Positions 21,319-32,342 of a DNA stretch of 64,000 nt are shown piece by piece (within the stretch, counting starts at the first letter, position 1; each line of letters starts with the position of its first letter). The stretch is from Perkinsus chesapeaki (taxonomy: Eukaryota; Perkinsozoa; Perkinsida; Perkinsidae), in assembly GCA_013115145.1 (NCBI GenBank), contig JAAPAO010000058.1, forward strand, positions 26,235 to 90,234, in the 5' to 3' direction. The position numbers and the translations under genes were made by a program. The notes beneath the pieces were generated by a model that saw nothing but the letters and a program-made list of their open reading frames with translations, searched no databases and had not been told where the DNA came from.

Positions 21319-23562
21319 CTAGAGTCGAACTATAACTACTGTAACATCATCATGGATGTTCCTTCTAGTCCTGCCAGGCTGCATACGCCGGACCGAGCTA
21401 GCGCTTAATTTAGCCGACTGTGCTGCCTGTTCAATGACCTATCATATATCTTCCTATACATTCCACCTTGAGGCCCTACTCTAGAAACTAAGGCCTCTGC
21501 TGCAGCCTGTGGCCCCTCTCGCTCAAATACGTCCACAGCAACGGAGACAATGTCCGGATCGGGAAGGTAGTCCCATAGGCCATCAGATGCCAGTATCAAA
21601 AACCTACTAACTATTAGCCGCCCACCAACAGCAACGCAGTACATGTCCCTAGTTGGATCCCTCTGTTCAGTTCTAACATCGGGGGTGGCTGATATATATG
21701 GCGGTGTGAAGTTTGGTAATGGGTTATCTAATAGACCTCATTCCCTCCACCACAGCAGCAGCAGCCCACGCACTACCATCCTCATCCTTCTGTTCATGTG
21801 GGTAGGGTGCAACTCTGGCTACCCTGGCAATATCCATATCCTAAAGAGCAGCACCAGCAGCTACGGGATAGCTTAGTCCGAGCCGCGAACAAACGCACTA
21901 TCAATGACACAGTGCTTGGCTTATAAAGAAAAGGCCGAGGAATTGCTGCCCAATATTCCACCATATGGTCGGAAGATGTTCGCCATTCTACGGCGACTTT
22001 AACGAGAAAGTAAGTTCTAATCTTTACTCATAACGATTAGAGTCTGTAAATATCCCGACTAACAGCTCACCTCACCAAAGAAACACATTTGTCAGCTGAG
22101 TGCGCGGTGCTAATAACATGGCACACACTGACCTTAAAATAGAAGTCCCCAAAGGCTCGTGTAGGCTGAAGTCTTCCTTTAACATAACATGCTCCCCATC
22201 TCGTACCAACTGTTTTACCCTCACTGTCTGAAAAGCCACCAAGTGAGCAGATCACCAGAGGTGTCTGACTACCTAGCAGACGCTACCTACCACTACAGGG
22301 CGTTCCGACAAAAAAAGGTAACACTGTAAGCCATCGTATCCCGATAGCACATCTCAGCAAATAAGTTACTTATTCTTGCCGGAACACCCTGTACTACCCA
22401 AATTACCTAACTCGATGATCTTCTGCTTACAGTGGACCAGATCTTCCTCTCCGGGATGTTCCGCAATCAGCCTTTCCTGTTCAGTCGGTGAATCTGCATT
22501 ATGCGCCGCGGTCAGCCAATCAACCTCGATGTTATCAGGGATCCCTGCAACCTAAGATTCCCCCAAAATATTCGCCTTTGCCTCACCTCGTAAAGTCAAA
22601 CTCTCCGGGCTTCTCTTGCCGTCAATTTCCCGCCTCACTCGCATTGCTCTGCAATCCCCCAAATTCGCCACACAGTAACTGTCTTCCCCAAGCAGCACCG
22701 TCACCGCACACGCGCCCGCCTGATCCGCGCACACTCCACAACGTCGTCCAGCATGAGCCAGCAGCCCACCTGCATCTTCGTTAGTGTAGATACAGTTATC
22801 TTAGGTGGATGATTCTCCAAATTCCCACCAGCAATAGCTCGCCCATGCGCTAAGGGGCCGTCCACCTATACCAATGCTGCAAGCGGACACTTTGCTCCTA
22901 CTGCTTCACCTCCCGCCTGGTCCAATCCAGTAAATCGGCCTCCAGCTCCTTGTGAGCCTCAAGCATTACACTACTGAGATCGAACTCCTTGGCCTCTTGG
23001 CCAACGATAGAATACATAAATGCTGGCATATACGACGCTACAAAATCAGCTACATGGGACCCGCCATGGCCGTCAAACACTCCGGCCAGGATAACCTTGC
23101 CATCACTCGGCACCTATGCAAAGAACCTCCAACTTTCCCAGATACTAGCATTACCATTGTCCTTATAAATCGATCCTCATTAGGGTTGTTGCTGGCCACA
23201 GAGCACGCCCCAACTATATAATTCATCCTTACAGGATTGTCATAGTGTCTTTGGACTTGTGGGCCCAGTTCGACCTATAGTGTGGTAAGATCCCCAAGAG
23301 GTCCACCTACTCTTACCCGTATCCTCTCAGTGTGTGTCCGTCTAAGACCCCTTCTAATACCTTTCCTCGCCGTTATTATCTCATCCCATTCCTCAGCCAG
23401 TGACGTCTTATTATCACCAGCCAGATATCCCAAAGGCCCAGTGTACACACTAGCAGCCCCTGCTGAGAGCACAGCTGCCACCGGCGTGCTAAACACACGA
23501 GGGAAGGCACTGAATGGCCGACTACCCCACATAGACAGCGATCGAGGAGCTAACGTGGCCAA
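21319..23562 (-). CDS. PP2C phosphatase, PDP-like, copy 1, probable mitochondrial presequence, spliced
   Basis: The second PDP-type PP2C. The ATG at 23562 gives MATLAPRSLSMWGSRPFSAF, an Arg/Ser/Ala-rich, acid-free leader that looks like a mitochondrial presequence. Motifs: VGACSVASNNPNEDRFI, VILAGVFDGHGGSHVADFVA, SYCVANLGDCRAMRV, VDWLTAAHNADSPTEQERLI followed by EHPGEEDLV, CYVKGRLQPTRAFGDFYFK, PPYISATPDV, FLILASDGLWDYLPDPDIV, and RNIHDDVTVVIVRL before the stop at 21319-21321. Introns include 42 nt (23285-23326 region) and 39 nt near 21610; others are longer. Exon breaks only partly match copy 2. The substrate is unknown: a mitochondrial 2-oxoacid dehydrogenase is likely from the family and leader. 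Confidence 0.85.
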
Positions 23563-23713
23563 TAAGATAAAACTATAAAGACTGTATAGACATCGACGAC
23601 GACGACGAGGACAGTATCAGACTAACCCAAGTCAGCTAGCGCTACCTGAACTAGTAACAATATGCGTAAAATGATACGCCTTCAACAGGCTAAGTCAAAT
23701 TGACATTAAATTT

Positions 23714-24892
23714 TCACAAGGCCTTCTCATCAGAGCTCGACTCTCCCCCGTCTCGATCAGCCTTGTTCATCTCTTCTAAAAAACGTTCCTTCGACATATC
23801 GGTTCTCTCGCGCAGATAAACTGGAAATCGAGGACGCCCTGTGACGGCCGAAATCTCAGAGTACTTGTACTGAATAACAGTGCCAACCTAACAAAGCCTT
23901 ACAGTTGCTACACAATGAGGTGCCCTTACCGGTGGTGGATCCTTTCGAACCTCATCAGTCAGCCCCGACCCTAACTTGAATATAGTCCTATCCCTGTCCA
24001 CCGCAACCAAGGAGGATACCCCTCTGTCGGCACCGCGGCCTTCATAGGTTACATGACCAATTACCAATGCTTCCGAATCATCGTGGAGCTTCACTTTAAC
24101 AATACCTGGGTTCCGCTTGCCAGATAGATACTTTCCTTGGGGATCTCGCAATATAAGTCCCTCTCCGCCAGCTTTGACCATATCCTCGCATAGCCTAGTA
24201 ACGTCACTGTGACCCTCTAGTGTACAGAGCGGCGAGTGCAGGAATATGTGTGGATGGGGAAAGGATGGAGACATCAGCCAAGCCGCCGGGATATCTTTGG
24301 GAATCGCACTAGAAAGATTTGTAAGGTCAACTCCGGCCGTAATGGGTTCTAGGAGTTGCCGCAAGATATCTAAACGCTCCGAGTAGGGCAAGTGCGCAGT
24401 TTCGTCCGAGGCCAAGTCGTAGATATGATACTGAACCTGGAAATGACACGGTCAGCGAATCCAAGCTTGAAATATCTTACCTTGGCCCAACCTTCTGGGC
24501 AGTTATGTCGTCGCACAATCCCCGCGGCTTCACAAAAGGTCTGCCTGCCCATCCAGAGCTCACCATCCAAAAAAATATTCGGGCCGAGATGGCGCTCCAA
24601 CGGAGCTCCAAACCATGGTGGCGGCCGGAACCTACACAGGTCGCTTTCAGTCGCAGCCATACCGATGCTGTACATACGTAAGACCATAACGACTATGGAA
24701 CTTTCCTTGGCCCCACATGGCTCTAACACCATCAAGCTTTTCGGCGCAGAGCCAGCCTGCGTAACTGTGCTGATCCTTCAAGGCCTTTGAGCACAAGGTA
24801 AAAGCCGGCCGCGATGGTAGACGACTCCGAAGTACAGGAGCGGTGGCTAGAGTAGTGGATACTACACTTTGGGGTAGGGTAGCAACCGACAT
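23714..24892 (-). CDS. ATP-dependent DNA ligase, small type, spliced
   Basis: A compact nucleotidyltransferase that seals DNA nicks. Motif I is CAEKLDGVRAMWGQGK, with the AMP-accepting Lys after Glu. Motif III is NIFLDGELWMGRQTF, motif IV is AGGEGLILRDPQGKYL and motif V is GIVKVKLHDDSEALVIGH. The C-terminal OB-fold shows GTVIQYKYSEISAVTGRPRF and PVYLRERTDM. Three introns of 43-46 nt interrupt it. About 330 residues, close to the minimal viral/bacterial and kinetoplastid mitochondrial ligases and far shorter than nuclear ligase I. The first 35 residues are Ser/Thr/Arg-rich and could target an organelle. Start at the ATG ending at 24892; a more upstream in-frame exon beginning MARAQKLQG (24947) is possible. 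Stop at 23714-23716. Confidence 0.92.
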
Positions 24893-25009
24893 TCAACTGA
24901 GGACAATGTAATTGCGTTAATCCTTGGAGTTTCTGGGCGCGCGCCATTTTCAAAATTCATTATTTTTATCATTATCGGCACGTGTGCGTGGTAGATTGGT
25001 TGTACTTAA
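24893..25009. promoter_or_regulatory. Divergent intergenic region, ligase / unknown gene
   Basis: Only about 117 bases separate the start of the minus-strand ligase from the plus-strand ATG at 25010, so it probably holds both promoters or 5' UTRs. An AT-rich core lies at 24955-24975. No specific element recognised. Confidence 0.4.
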
Positions 25010-26883
25010 ATGAGTGACCGTCCACAGCAGCAACAACAGCCTGGATGCTTCTCCTGTGTCAAGGAGATGCTCTCCCGTGCTGGCTTACTCCTTAGGAATG
25101 AAGTTAAGGAAACTAGATCAATGCTTAGTAGTGCCGCGCTTCAACCTAAGATTCCCGAATGCTCCACTAGGTGACCGCGAAGGTTTCAGCGGCACTCCTC
25201 AGTTAAGCCCATTTGTGGTTGATCGTAATAGAGTCCGTAGCAGTAGTACTGTCAGTCGACTAGGCCTAGAGTAATACCTCTATCTCTCGTGACTGGTATT
25301 GTTTCCCTCTATCAGTGAGACCGTATCCTGTCGAAGACCCTACGCCAGCTATAGCACAGCCAGTCGACTAGGCAGAAGGTAGCTACTACTTACTCTTAAG
25401 TACTGGTGAACCCTCCCTTCAGTCCCGACGATGTCCCATCCTATAGCAGTAGTGATTCTTGTAGAGCACGCATGCCCGTAGTCGCCACCAAGGTAGCTAC
25501 TATTGGAGGACTTCATAGCAGCTACTTGATCAGGTCAGCATAATTTGTGATGATGTAGTACCGTGCGATTCCCTTATTAAAACCGTGTGCTCGGGCTGCA
25601 AGGCTAGCAGCATGTTCGACGACACCGTGGCGTAATACACCCCTATCGAGTGGACTCGCTAACTAGCTGCACAGGATCTGGTCGTCCTCGTTCCTTTCCT
25701 CGTCATCTTCCTGTGGTTCATTTATTAGCACTAAGAGTAACGAAAGCAATGAGTATCTTACTGAGATGGCCGGTCGAGTGCCCCATGAGGCATGTCTGAT
25801 GGCCGACCTATCTACCGTGGCCAAGTGGGCCGATATAATGGTACTAAGGGGAGGGCGGCTCGGTATTACAGATTCTACATCAGATCCTCGCGGTTTCTTC
25901 TAGAGTTTACGAGCAAGTTCTGGTATCATTAGTAGGAAAAATTAAGCAGGCTTCAGAGAAGGCCCCGTCACTTTGCCTGGTACCTTGGAACTCTGGCGGT
26001 CTTGGCTTTGACTTTTAAATAGTACCTCCGCCCGGGCCAGAATATCCCTATCGATGAGGATGGCTTCATATCCCTCTCTGATATGGCCATCACCACTCTA
26101 CGACCAAGTGGGTTGGCTAGCGCCACTGTGGTAAGTCCGACGCCCGCCGATATCATTACGCTAATAACTCAGATGTTTAACCTCGGCACGAAGAGTCCCC
26201 GATTCGTAATAGGATCTCACGACCCTTCTCAAGGGGAGTTGCTGGCCGCCTTAATAGAGTCGGCCAATGCTTCAGCGGATGCATGGGTGATCGAGCAGCC
26301 GAATGCCGTGGAGGCAATCTTCGCTCTCGGTCCCTTGGTGAAAGCAGCAATAGCCTCTGGCCCGGTAGATGGAAGGAGCTCGCGAGAGTTGACAATAATA
26401 GGAGAAGTGCAGACACTACTTAGGCGATATATGCGGTATAATAAGGTAGCATGAGAGGACCTATGGATGGCTAGGGGGACTTTGGGACACTCAGGAACCA
26501 TCGTGTTGTCGGCTTATACCGCAAATTGTCCACTACATGGCCTCGGAGCCAGCTGGTGGTGATAGTAGTGGTAGCGGTCTATCTACTCTGTGTCTTGCTC
26601 GGGACTTCCTCACTTTTGTGCACCACAAGAATCTCACCAATAAAGTTCCGGAGCTCACCGGTGTGGCCTGCGATATACTTGGTAAGCATCTTCAAGCCGA
26701 ACTACTGGTATGATCTTTCTATTAGAGGAAAAATACGGCCTTAAAGCCATCACCGGGCCAGGTGAAATGTACAGCCCCGCAGCCACACGTGCCGAGGGCT
26801 GCCCTCCTCCTTCATCGGTCGATGCACCTACAGCAGCAGAAGCTATTACAAGCCATCAACCTCTCGCTATTGTTGCCAACTAA
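25010..26883 (+). CDS. Hypothetical protein, many short exons
   Basis: The first exon is clear: ATG at 25010, MSDRPQQQQQPGCFSCVKEM and a Lys/Arg-rich continuation to about 25172. A 19-nt intron then leads into SGTPQLSPFVVDRNRVRSSS. Further coding-like pieces are FSPDDVPSYSSSDSCRARMP (25420), NEYLTEMAGRVPHEACLMAD (25750), and an exon at 26020-26450 starting YLRPGQNIPIDEDGFISLSD and containing FNLGTKSPRFVIGSHDPSQG. The last exons read RDFLTFVHHKNLTNKVPELT and ITGPGEMYSPAATRAEGCPP, with a stop at 26881-26883. The part around 26020 faintly resembles the N-terminus of Tpt1/KptA RNA phosphotransferases, but later motifs of that family are missing. Exon joining is incomplete, and this could be two genes. 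Confidence 0.4.
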
Positions 26884-27230
26884 TCCTATGTCCAAATGAA
26901 GATGATGATGACGCTGTTCGATTCTAACTTAGCTGTATCAGCGTAGTTTTGTAGTAGCCATTACTAGCACTTCAGTATCAATACATATCCTTTCCTTATC
27001 GATATTATCCCTCCTGCAGCAGCTCAGCGATGCTCCGTGCCGAGGTTGCCGCACAGACATTGCTTATTGGGCAGGTTGGAACTCTATAGGTTTTTGACCT
27101 CATCATCATGGCTGCTACTGTCCTACGTATTATTATTGCTATAGGCTGCTAAGTTGTCTGTCATGCTCTATTACGGTCGCCTGGACTCCCTACTGAGAAT
27201 GGCAGTAGTATTATTGCCCACATTATATCG
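26884..27230. other. Intergenic
   Basis: About 350 bases upstream of the ferroportin region. Pyrimidine-rich and AT-rich patches; no gene, RNA or repeat recognised. Confidence 0.4.
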
Positions 27231-27449
27231 ATGTTGACACCGCTTGTGCTCCTGCTTCTCGTTCTCCAACCTTTGGGGTTCTCCGGAGCCATCGCAAGTC
27301 GTTCGATCCATTGGCCGTTTTCCTTCCCTCAGGAACGGCATTCGTCTCGCCTGACCAAGTTGCTGTGCAGGCTCGGCCAGATATACCCCGGCGTAGTTGT
27401 TACCGTCGGAACCGTGGTTTCGTTTCTCTCGTGCGTATTCGTGGAATGA
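27231..27449 (+). CDS. Short signal-peptide-like ORF upstream of ferroportin, doubtful
   Basis: The ATG at 27231 opens 72 codons beginning MLTPLVLLLLVLQPLGFSGA, a textbook hydrophobic leader, then a basic middle and a second hydrophobic stretch (VVVTVGTVVSFLSCVFVE). It ends 75 bases before the ferroportin ATG. It could be a tiny secreted or membrane protein, a leader exon, or chance. No homologue recognised. Confidence 0.25.
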   Translation: MLTPLVLLLLVLQPLGFSGAIASRSIHWPFSFPQERHSSRLTKLLCRLGQIYPGVVVTVGTVVSFLSCVFVE

Positions 27450-27524
27450 TAATCAATTTATGTCACTGTCCCCTTTCTTGTGTTGCTCCTCCTTCTGGAC
27501 TTGGCCTTATTAAGTTACCTTTGA

Positions 27525-29798
27525 ATGTCCAATAGATCACCTTTTCGGAATCTCTATGTCTCCCACGCTCTCTCGACAATCGGCGATAGGATATGGCAGG
27601 TAGCGGCGTCGAGCTTGGCTTGGACGCTGCAGTCTCTTTTGCCTCAGTTTGCAGTGCCACTCCTCCTAGTGGATATATTTCCCTTCACGCTCCTCCCCAC
27701 GGCCATATTCGTATTCTTCACAGGCCTTGCAAAAGCAGCGTTGTTGCCCTTCTTGGGGAGGATAGTGGACAGTAGGAATGGATTGCCTGGGCGAGGCGGG
27801 AAATGGCTACTCTAGTACAGAATTTCAGGGCTGCTAAGTTTTAAGGGTAGTATCTGGAGGCATGGGTAGATGAGCTAGTTCGTGGTATTGTTATAGGGCG
27901 TTCGGGGGGCGAGGCGTTGTTTTAATGTCGTAACCTCCGTAATGTAGAGGAAACTATTGCAAGTAGTGCGATTTGGAGCAAATATGTATCTAGAGTCCTC
28001 GGAGATCCGCTGCCTTTTAGTTGTCGGTCCATCATCGCCGCCCTTTTAAGGTATTTCGCTCCATTCAAGTCCTGCTAACAGGCACTGATCGGTTGCTAGT
28101 GGCCAAGATGGGCTCCTTTGTCCAGAATGCTGCTATTGCTATCTCAATGGTTCTCCTGTTCGTACTGGATATAGTCACAGACTCCCATAGCCATCACCCA
28201 TGGACTGCAAGCTCTATTGCGCTCTACGTGAGCCGATGTTTTCCATTTTCCTGCAAGTTGCTCTTCTTCGTAGGTTGTCTTCCTCATAGTGGGCATTACT
28301 GGTGATGTCATCTCATCGGTAGCGACAATCAACGTGGAGAAGAACTGGGTTATGATAATAGTTGAAGATACTTGGTAGTAGTACCGATGGCCAATCTATC
28401 TTAGCAGTGGCCTTCCAGCTCAGTGGACCCTACAGAGAACCCCATGGACCTTCAGACTCATTTAAATAGCATTCTTCGGAGGATCGATTTGGTGGCTAAA
28501 ATGGCCAGTCCCTTGGTTATCGGTCTTCTCCTGGTAAGGCCTTACCCATATCATCTCATAGTGTAGCGAGCTCTGCTCTTCAGACCGGTGGTCGTAGCAC
28601 TGTTATACGAGGCCTTGTAGCTGTAGGTGGATGGTGTTTGCTTACAGCATGGCCCATCTATGCTACGTGGAAGCGAGTTTATGACACCTATCCAGGCCTC
28701 AGGGTTAAGCCTACCGCAGGGGAGGCTCCCCCGGCAAGGAGTAACATATTAGCTGTGCTTTGGAGCAGCTGGGCATCGTAAGAACCAGACGTGAGTTAGT
28801 CGCCTATTTGAGGGTTTACACAGGATAGCGGGTGTCAGTGCCGGTATAATGAACCCGTCTTAGTGAATGTCTTTAGTATATGTTAACCAACTACAGCGAC
28901 GCTAATTGCTATGATAGCATCACTCCTTTCCGGTGTGAAGGGGTTCCCTTCAGGTACTCTCGTCATCCAGTATTTCTAGCATCGCTCAGTTATTGCTTCC
29001 TACACTTCACAGTCCTATCTGATCATCACCCCCTCAGTACGCCCCTCGCTCTGCACCATCCTCGCCAGATTGTTATTTCTCAGCTACCGCCTTCCTTGCT
29101 GAGGAGAATATGTCGCCGTTCGCCCTCGGTGTCGCCAGAGCTGCTGGTAGCATCTCGGGGATCTTGGCCACGGCAATCTGGCCTAAGATCGTCAAAACTT
29201 GTCACGACGACAGCGTAAGTTATCGTTGCATTGCCGGATTGTACCGCTGCCTACTAGGTACGAGCTGGCGGTTTGGCCTTGTGGGCCTTCTGGGGCTGCA
29301 TCACCCTCATTGCGATTGAGTTTGCGTTTCACACACCGTAGGGACTGGCTTCTGTACAGGAGGCAGAGTATTCCTAGTGTTAGGATCGAGACTGCGTTCA
29401 TGTTGACTATGATTGTCATTTCGAGGATGTTCCTATGGCAATTCGACTTGGCCAATGTCGCCATTATTCAACGTCTAGTCGCCCAGAGTGAACGAGTAGG
29501 TCTACCAGCCTTGCCAACTCAATTCTCTTCCAGTCGGAACTCACAGCCACACAAGTAGCGACATGCCAGCTGTTGGAGATGCTGATGGGCCTCTTTGGTA
29601 TATTCCTCAGCAAGCCAGCCGATTTCAAGGTCACCCGCAACTGCTCAGCCGTTGCTGTATCACTTCGTTATCTTTTAGGATCTCGTATGGCTCTCTACGG
29701 CGGGTATATCAGCCAGCTTGGGGCTCTATCTCATATGGCAGACCTTTGTGTTACCCAGAATACTAGGCACTACTGTCAGGCATCCTTTGCTGCTCTGA
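27525..29798 (+). CDS. SLC40A1: Ferroportin (SLC40) iron exporter, spliced
   Basis: A multi-pass exporter of Fe2+. The ATG at 27525 gives MSNRSPFRNLYVSHALSTIG, then DRIWQ joined across a 48-nt intron to FAVPLLLVDIFPFTLLPTAI; this matches the ferroportin signature LYxxHxLSTxGDRxWxFA. Later exons give LLVAKMGSFVQNAAIAISMV, NVEKNWVMIIVEDT (the RDWIVVV segment), LNSILRRIDLVAKMASPLVI (the NATIRRIDQLTNILAP segment), RHPVFLASLSYCFLHFTVL and ALGVARAAGSISGILATAIW. MFLWQFDLANVAIIQRLV corresponds to the LWSFDL TM7-8 motif, and CQLLEMLMGLFGIFLSKPAD and a final helix precede the stop at 29796-29798. Roughly ten exons; the junctions at 27800-28070 and 28740-28960 are not fully resolved. Location (plasma membrane or vacuole) is not visible. 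Confidence 0.88.
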
Positions 29799-29926
29799 TC
29801 AAACAGTTTCACCGACTCGATACGTCCCGTCTGGCAGGGCCTATTCCGCATTGCGTCGGTTCGCTCGGTTGAGTTCCTTCTCAGGAGCTGTCAAGCTTAT
29901 CAATACTGCCCGTTAGTTTCTTCCAT

Positions 29927-31009
29927 ATGTCCGGTCTTCGTCGGCATTCCTATCCCACTCCTTCCGAGGTTAAAAGCAGCGAATCTAGCTGTCATGCGTG
30001 CACTGAGAACGTTCGCGCTCTACTGGATGCGCGGCGTCGACTTGAAGATCTCACGGCCCAGGTATCTTGTTCATTTTCGCCGATCCCCATGAGCTTCCCC
30101 AACTCAGGTCGCTAACAGTGGTCCGGAGGGGCTGAGCCCATCGCACATGGTCAACGAGCAATTAGGGGTACAGTTGGAGGAGATGAAGGAAAGTCGGTAT
30201 AGCGGCCTTACATGGGATGCAACATTCTGTTCGTTGACAGTTGCCGGGCAGCTTGCAGAGCTATTCCGAGACCTCCTCGCTGTCCTCGAGGCTGGTTATC
30301 ATAACAAAGCTGATGTCGGCACTCTCGGGTGAGCAGACCCTTAAACTTGGTACCGGTTTATTTATTCAGCCTTGATTTGCTCAAGTGTCTGGCACCAGTG
30401 AAAGGGTTCGGGCAAATCCTGACGGATCACTATGACCGTTTCGAGAGTTCCATAGCAGCGGCCGGCTACAAGACGATGGAACGCCCAGCTGTGTATCCTA
30501 CCCCACGGCCACTACCTGACCACGGCAGAGCCCACCAGGAGTTCTCGGACGTGGTCGCCGCGTACCGTTCCGAGCGCTATCCGCTAGAGTCAGATTCTGA
30601 CAGCGCGTCGACGGGTTTTAGTGCCGCAAGACGGCGACTGCCGCCGTCCTCCGCGGCCTCCTCCTCAGAGCACGCCCGTCCTCCTCCTCATATCCCAAGC
30701 CCTTCCCGAGTTGGTGCTGACATAGGGGTGGCCCGGGGCATGCCTTATAGAACTAGAGCGGTAGAGGAGCATGCTGAATCTGATGATGAGGATCTCGGTT
30801 CATTCCTCGACCATTTGCGGCGGAAATCCATGCGGACACCTTTGCCGAGTTCATCGGTCGCGACTGACCGAGACGAGGAAGTCTCCCGATTTCTGGACAG
30901 AGTAATTCCGCAAGGCGCTCCCAGTCGCTCCTCGGTCCCAGCAATACCTTACCACGGCGACGGATGGCGGGCCGGCTCCACAAGGCTCCATCGGCAGACT
31001 TTGGCCTAG
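29927..31009 (+). CDS. Hypothetical Ser/Arg/acid-rich protein, spliced
   Basis: No family recognised. ATG at 29927 (MSGLRRHSYPTPSEVKSSES). Exon 1 ends near 30061 in a helical stretch (ARRRLEDLTAQ). A 46-nt intron leads to exon 2 (LGVQLEEMKESRYSGLTWDA), then a 41-nt intron leads to exon 3. Exon 3 has a short folded-looking part (LAPVKGFGQILTDHYDRFES) followed by a low-complexity tail rich in Ser, Pro, Arg and acidic residues, with two similar blocks: SDDEDLGSFLDHLRRKSMR and TDRDEEVSRFLDRVIPQG. Stop at 31007-31009. The FLDxLRR/FLDRV repeats could be short binding motifs in a disordered region. Confidence 0.6.
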
Positions 31010-31148
31010 CTGTTAGGCGAGCATGCATTTGCGCTTGATAGCTGATGTTGACTTGCTTTTGCTGTTGTGTTAGTGTGCCGCCGCCGCCGAATGAAGTGTC
31101 TCCTTTTCCTTTCCCAGTTTACTTTGTTGTTATCTTTGTGTTTATTGT

Positions 31149-32049
31149 ATGTTGCCCATTCCCAGTAGAACCACAGCAGCCAGTCTATCCACTAACTCTC
31201 AAAAGATCAGCTCGACTGTCTTTTTAGACCACTGTAATGGAACCGAGGTGAGCCTAAGCTGAAGCTGTGTCTTCCACGGTTCATGTTCTCCTAGGCTGGT
31301 CGTCCCCACGCGTGCCCTTCATTATCCATCCCTGCGTGCGCCAGTGCTTTCTCCGAGAATACTATTTTCGATGACGAGACTGCATTGGACACCCGCATCA
31401 TCAAGGCCATGTATAATGCTGAGTTTAATAAACGAAATACCGCCGCTACATGTCACAGCCCCAGTGTCAAATCTGATAACGGTTCGGACTCCACCACGGA
31501 GACTTGGTCGGATTCAGTACCAGCCTCTGGGAAGAGAACAAAAAGTGTCTACTTCAATGAGCAGGTCAGCAACGATACACTCACCCCCTTTATTCGGTAG
31601 CAGTGGTTCCTCTGTAGGTAGAATTCAACTTCCCAAATTCGGTCCAAGTCCAGCGGGGCGGCGTTGGCGACGGCCTCGAAGATCTCCGACTTGTTAGCGA
31701 TGTGAAGTGTTTCGATGGTCGCAGCATCTATTCACTTGCTGGTGGATGTCCCGGTCTATGGAAGGATGCCTCTCATGCCTCCATTCGGAAGATGGTGAGG
31801 TGGATGACAACTTCAGGAGTCGATGTACCATCACATCGTGAACGCGCAAGGTAACCTTACCATCTACCTAACCAGCGATTATTGCCAGCAGCACCCAATG
31901 TTTCAGGTCGTACTATTCTGCCGATGATATGGCCAAGGACGGCTATCTATGTTAATACATCTCTTTTCCCTACACTTCTACGGGAAAGTCGCCCCCCGCT
32001 CAGTAGCATGGGTTTTCCTAGATTTTATATTAGCATTCTTAAACATTAG
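31149..32049 (+). CDS. Hypothetical protein, spliced
   Basis: A continuous reading frame of five exons can be assembled from the ATG at 31149 (MLPIPSRTTAASLSTNSQKI). The intron near 31250 starts GTGAGC and ends TCCTAG, and keeps the frame. Exon 2 contains NTIFDDETALDTRIIKAMYN and a Ser/Thr-rich acidic part ending KSVYFNEQ. An intron of about 53 nt leads to VEFNFPNSVQVQRGGVGDGL and FDGRSIYSLAGGCPGLWKDA. Another of 22 nt leads to ESMYHHIVNAQ, and a last one to RTILPMIWPRTAIYVNTSLF with a stop at 32047-32049. About 260 residues. No family recognised; the block with DGRSIYSLAGGCPGLWKDAS looks folded. Confidence 0.5.
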
Positions 32050-32342
32050 CAACCCTCTCGCGCTTTGTAGTGCCATTGTATCATCACCACTGATCAAACC
32101 TATCGGTCATTCCTCCATGGGTTTGCTGGCGCGATAGTGTGTACATTTGTTTTTCGTGGCCTTAGGCCGCCTACTAAGCAGACTTTGTCTGATTGTATAT
32201 CCAACACCACCATCTAGAAGTTTTTTTCCTTGTTAAACGGATCATTCCGTATCACCACTTTGTGTCCCAGTTGCGTTGGCAGTTCTGTGGCGGGCATGGG
32301 TGGGATGGTAAACGGTAGCCAATACTGCTGGTAATAGAAAAT
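32050..32342. other. Intergenic
   Basis: About 290 bases with AT-rich runs, including a run of eight T near 32220. No gene or RNA recognised. Confidence 0.4.

Noticed and set aside
26020-26450. Possible Tpt1/KptA RNA 2'-phosphotransferase
   Set aside because: Only the segment YLRPGQNIPIDEDGF resembles the family; the later RANQGHS-type motif is absent.
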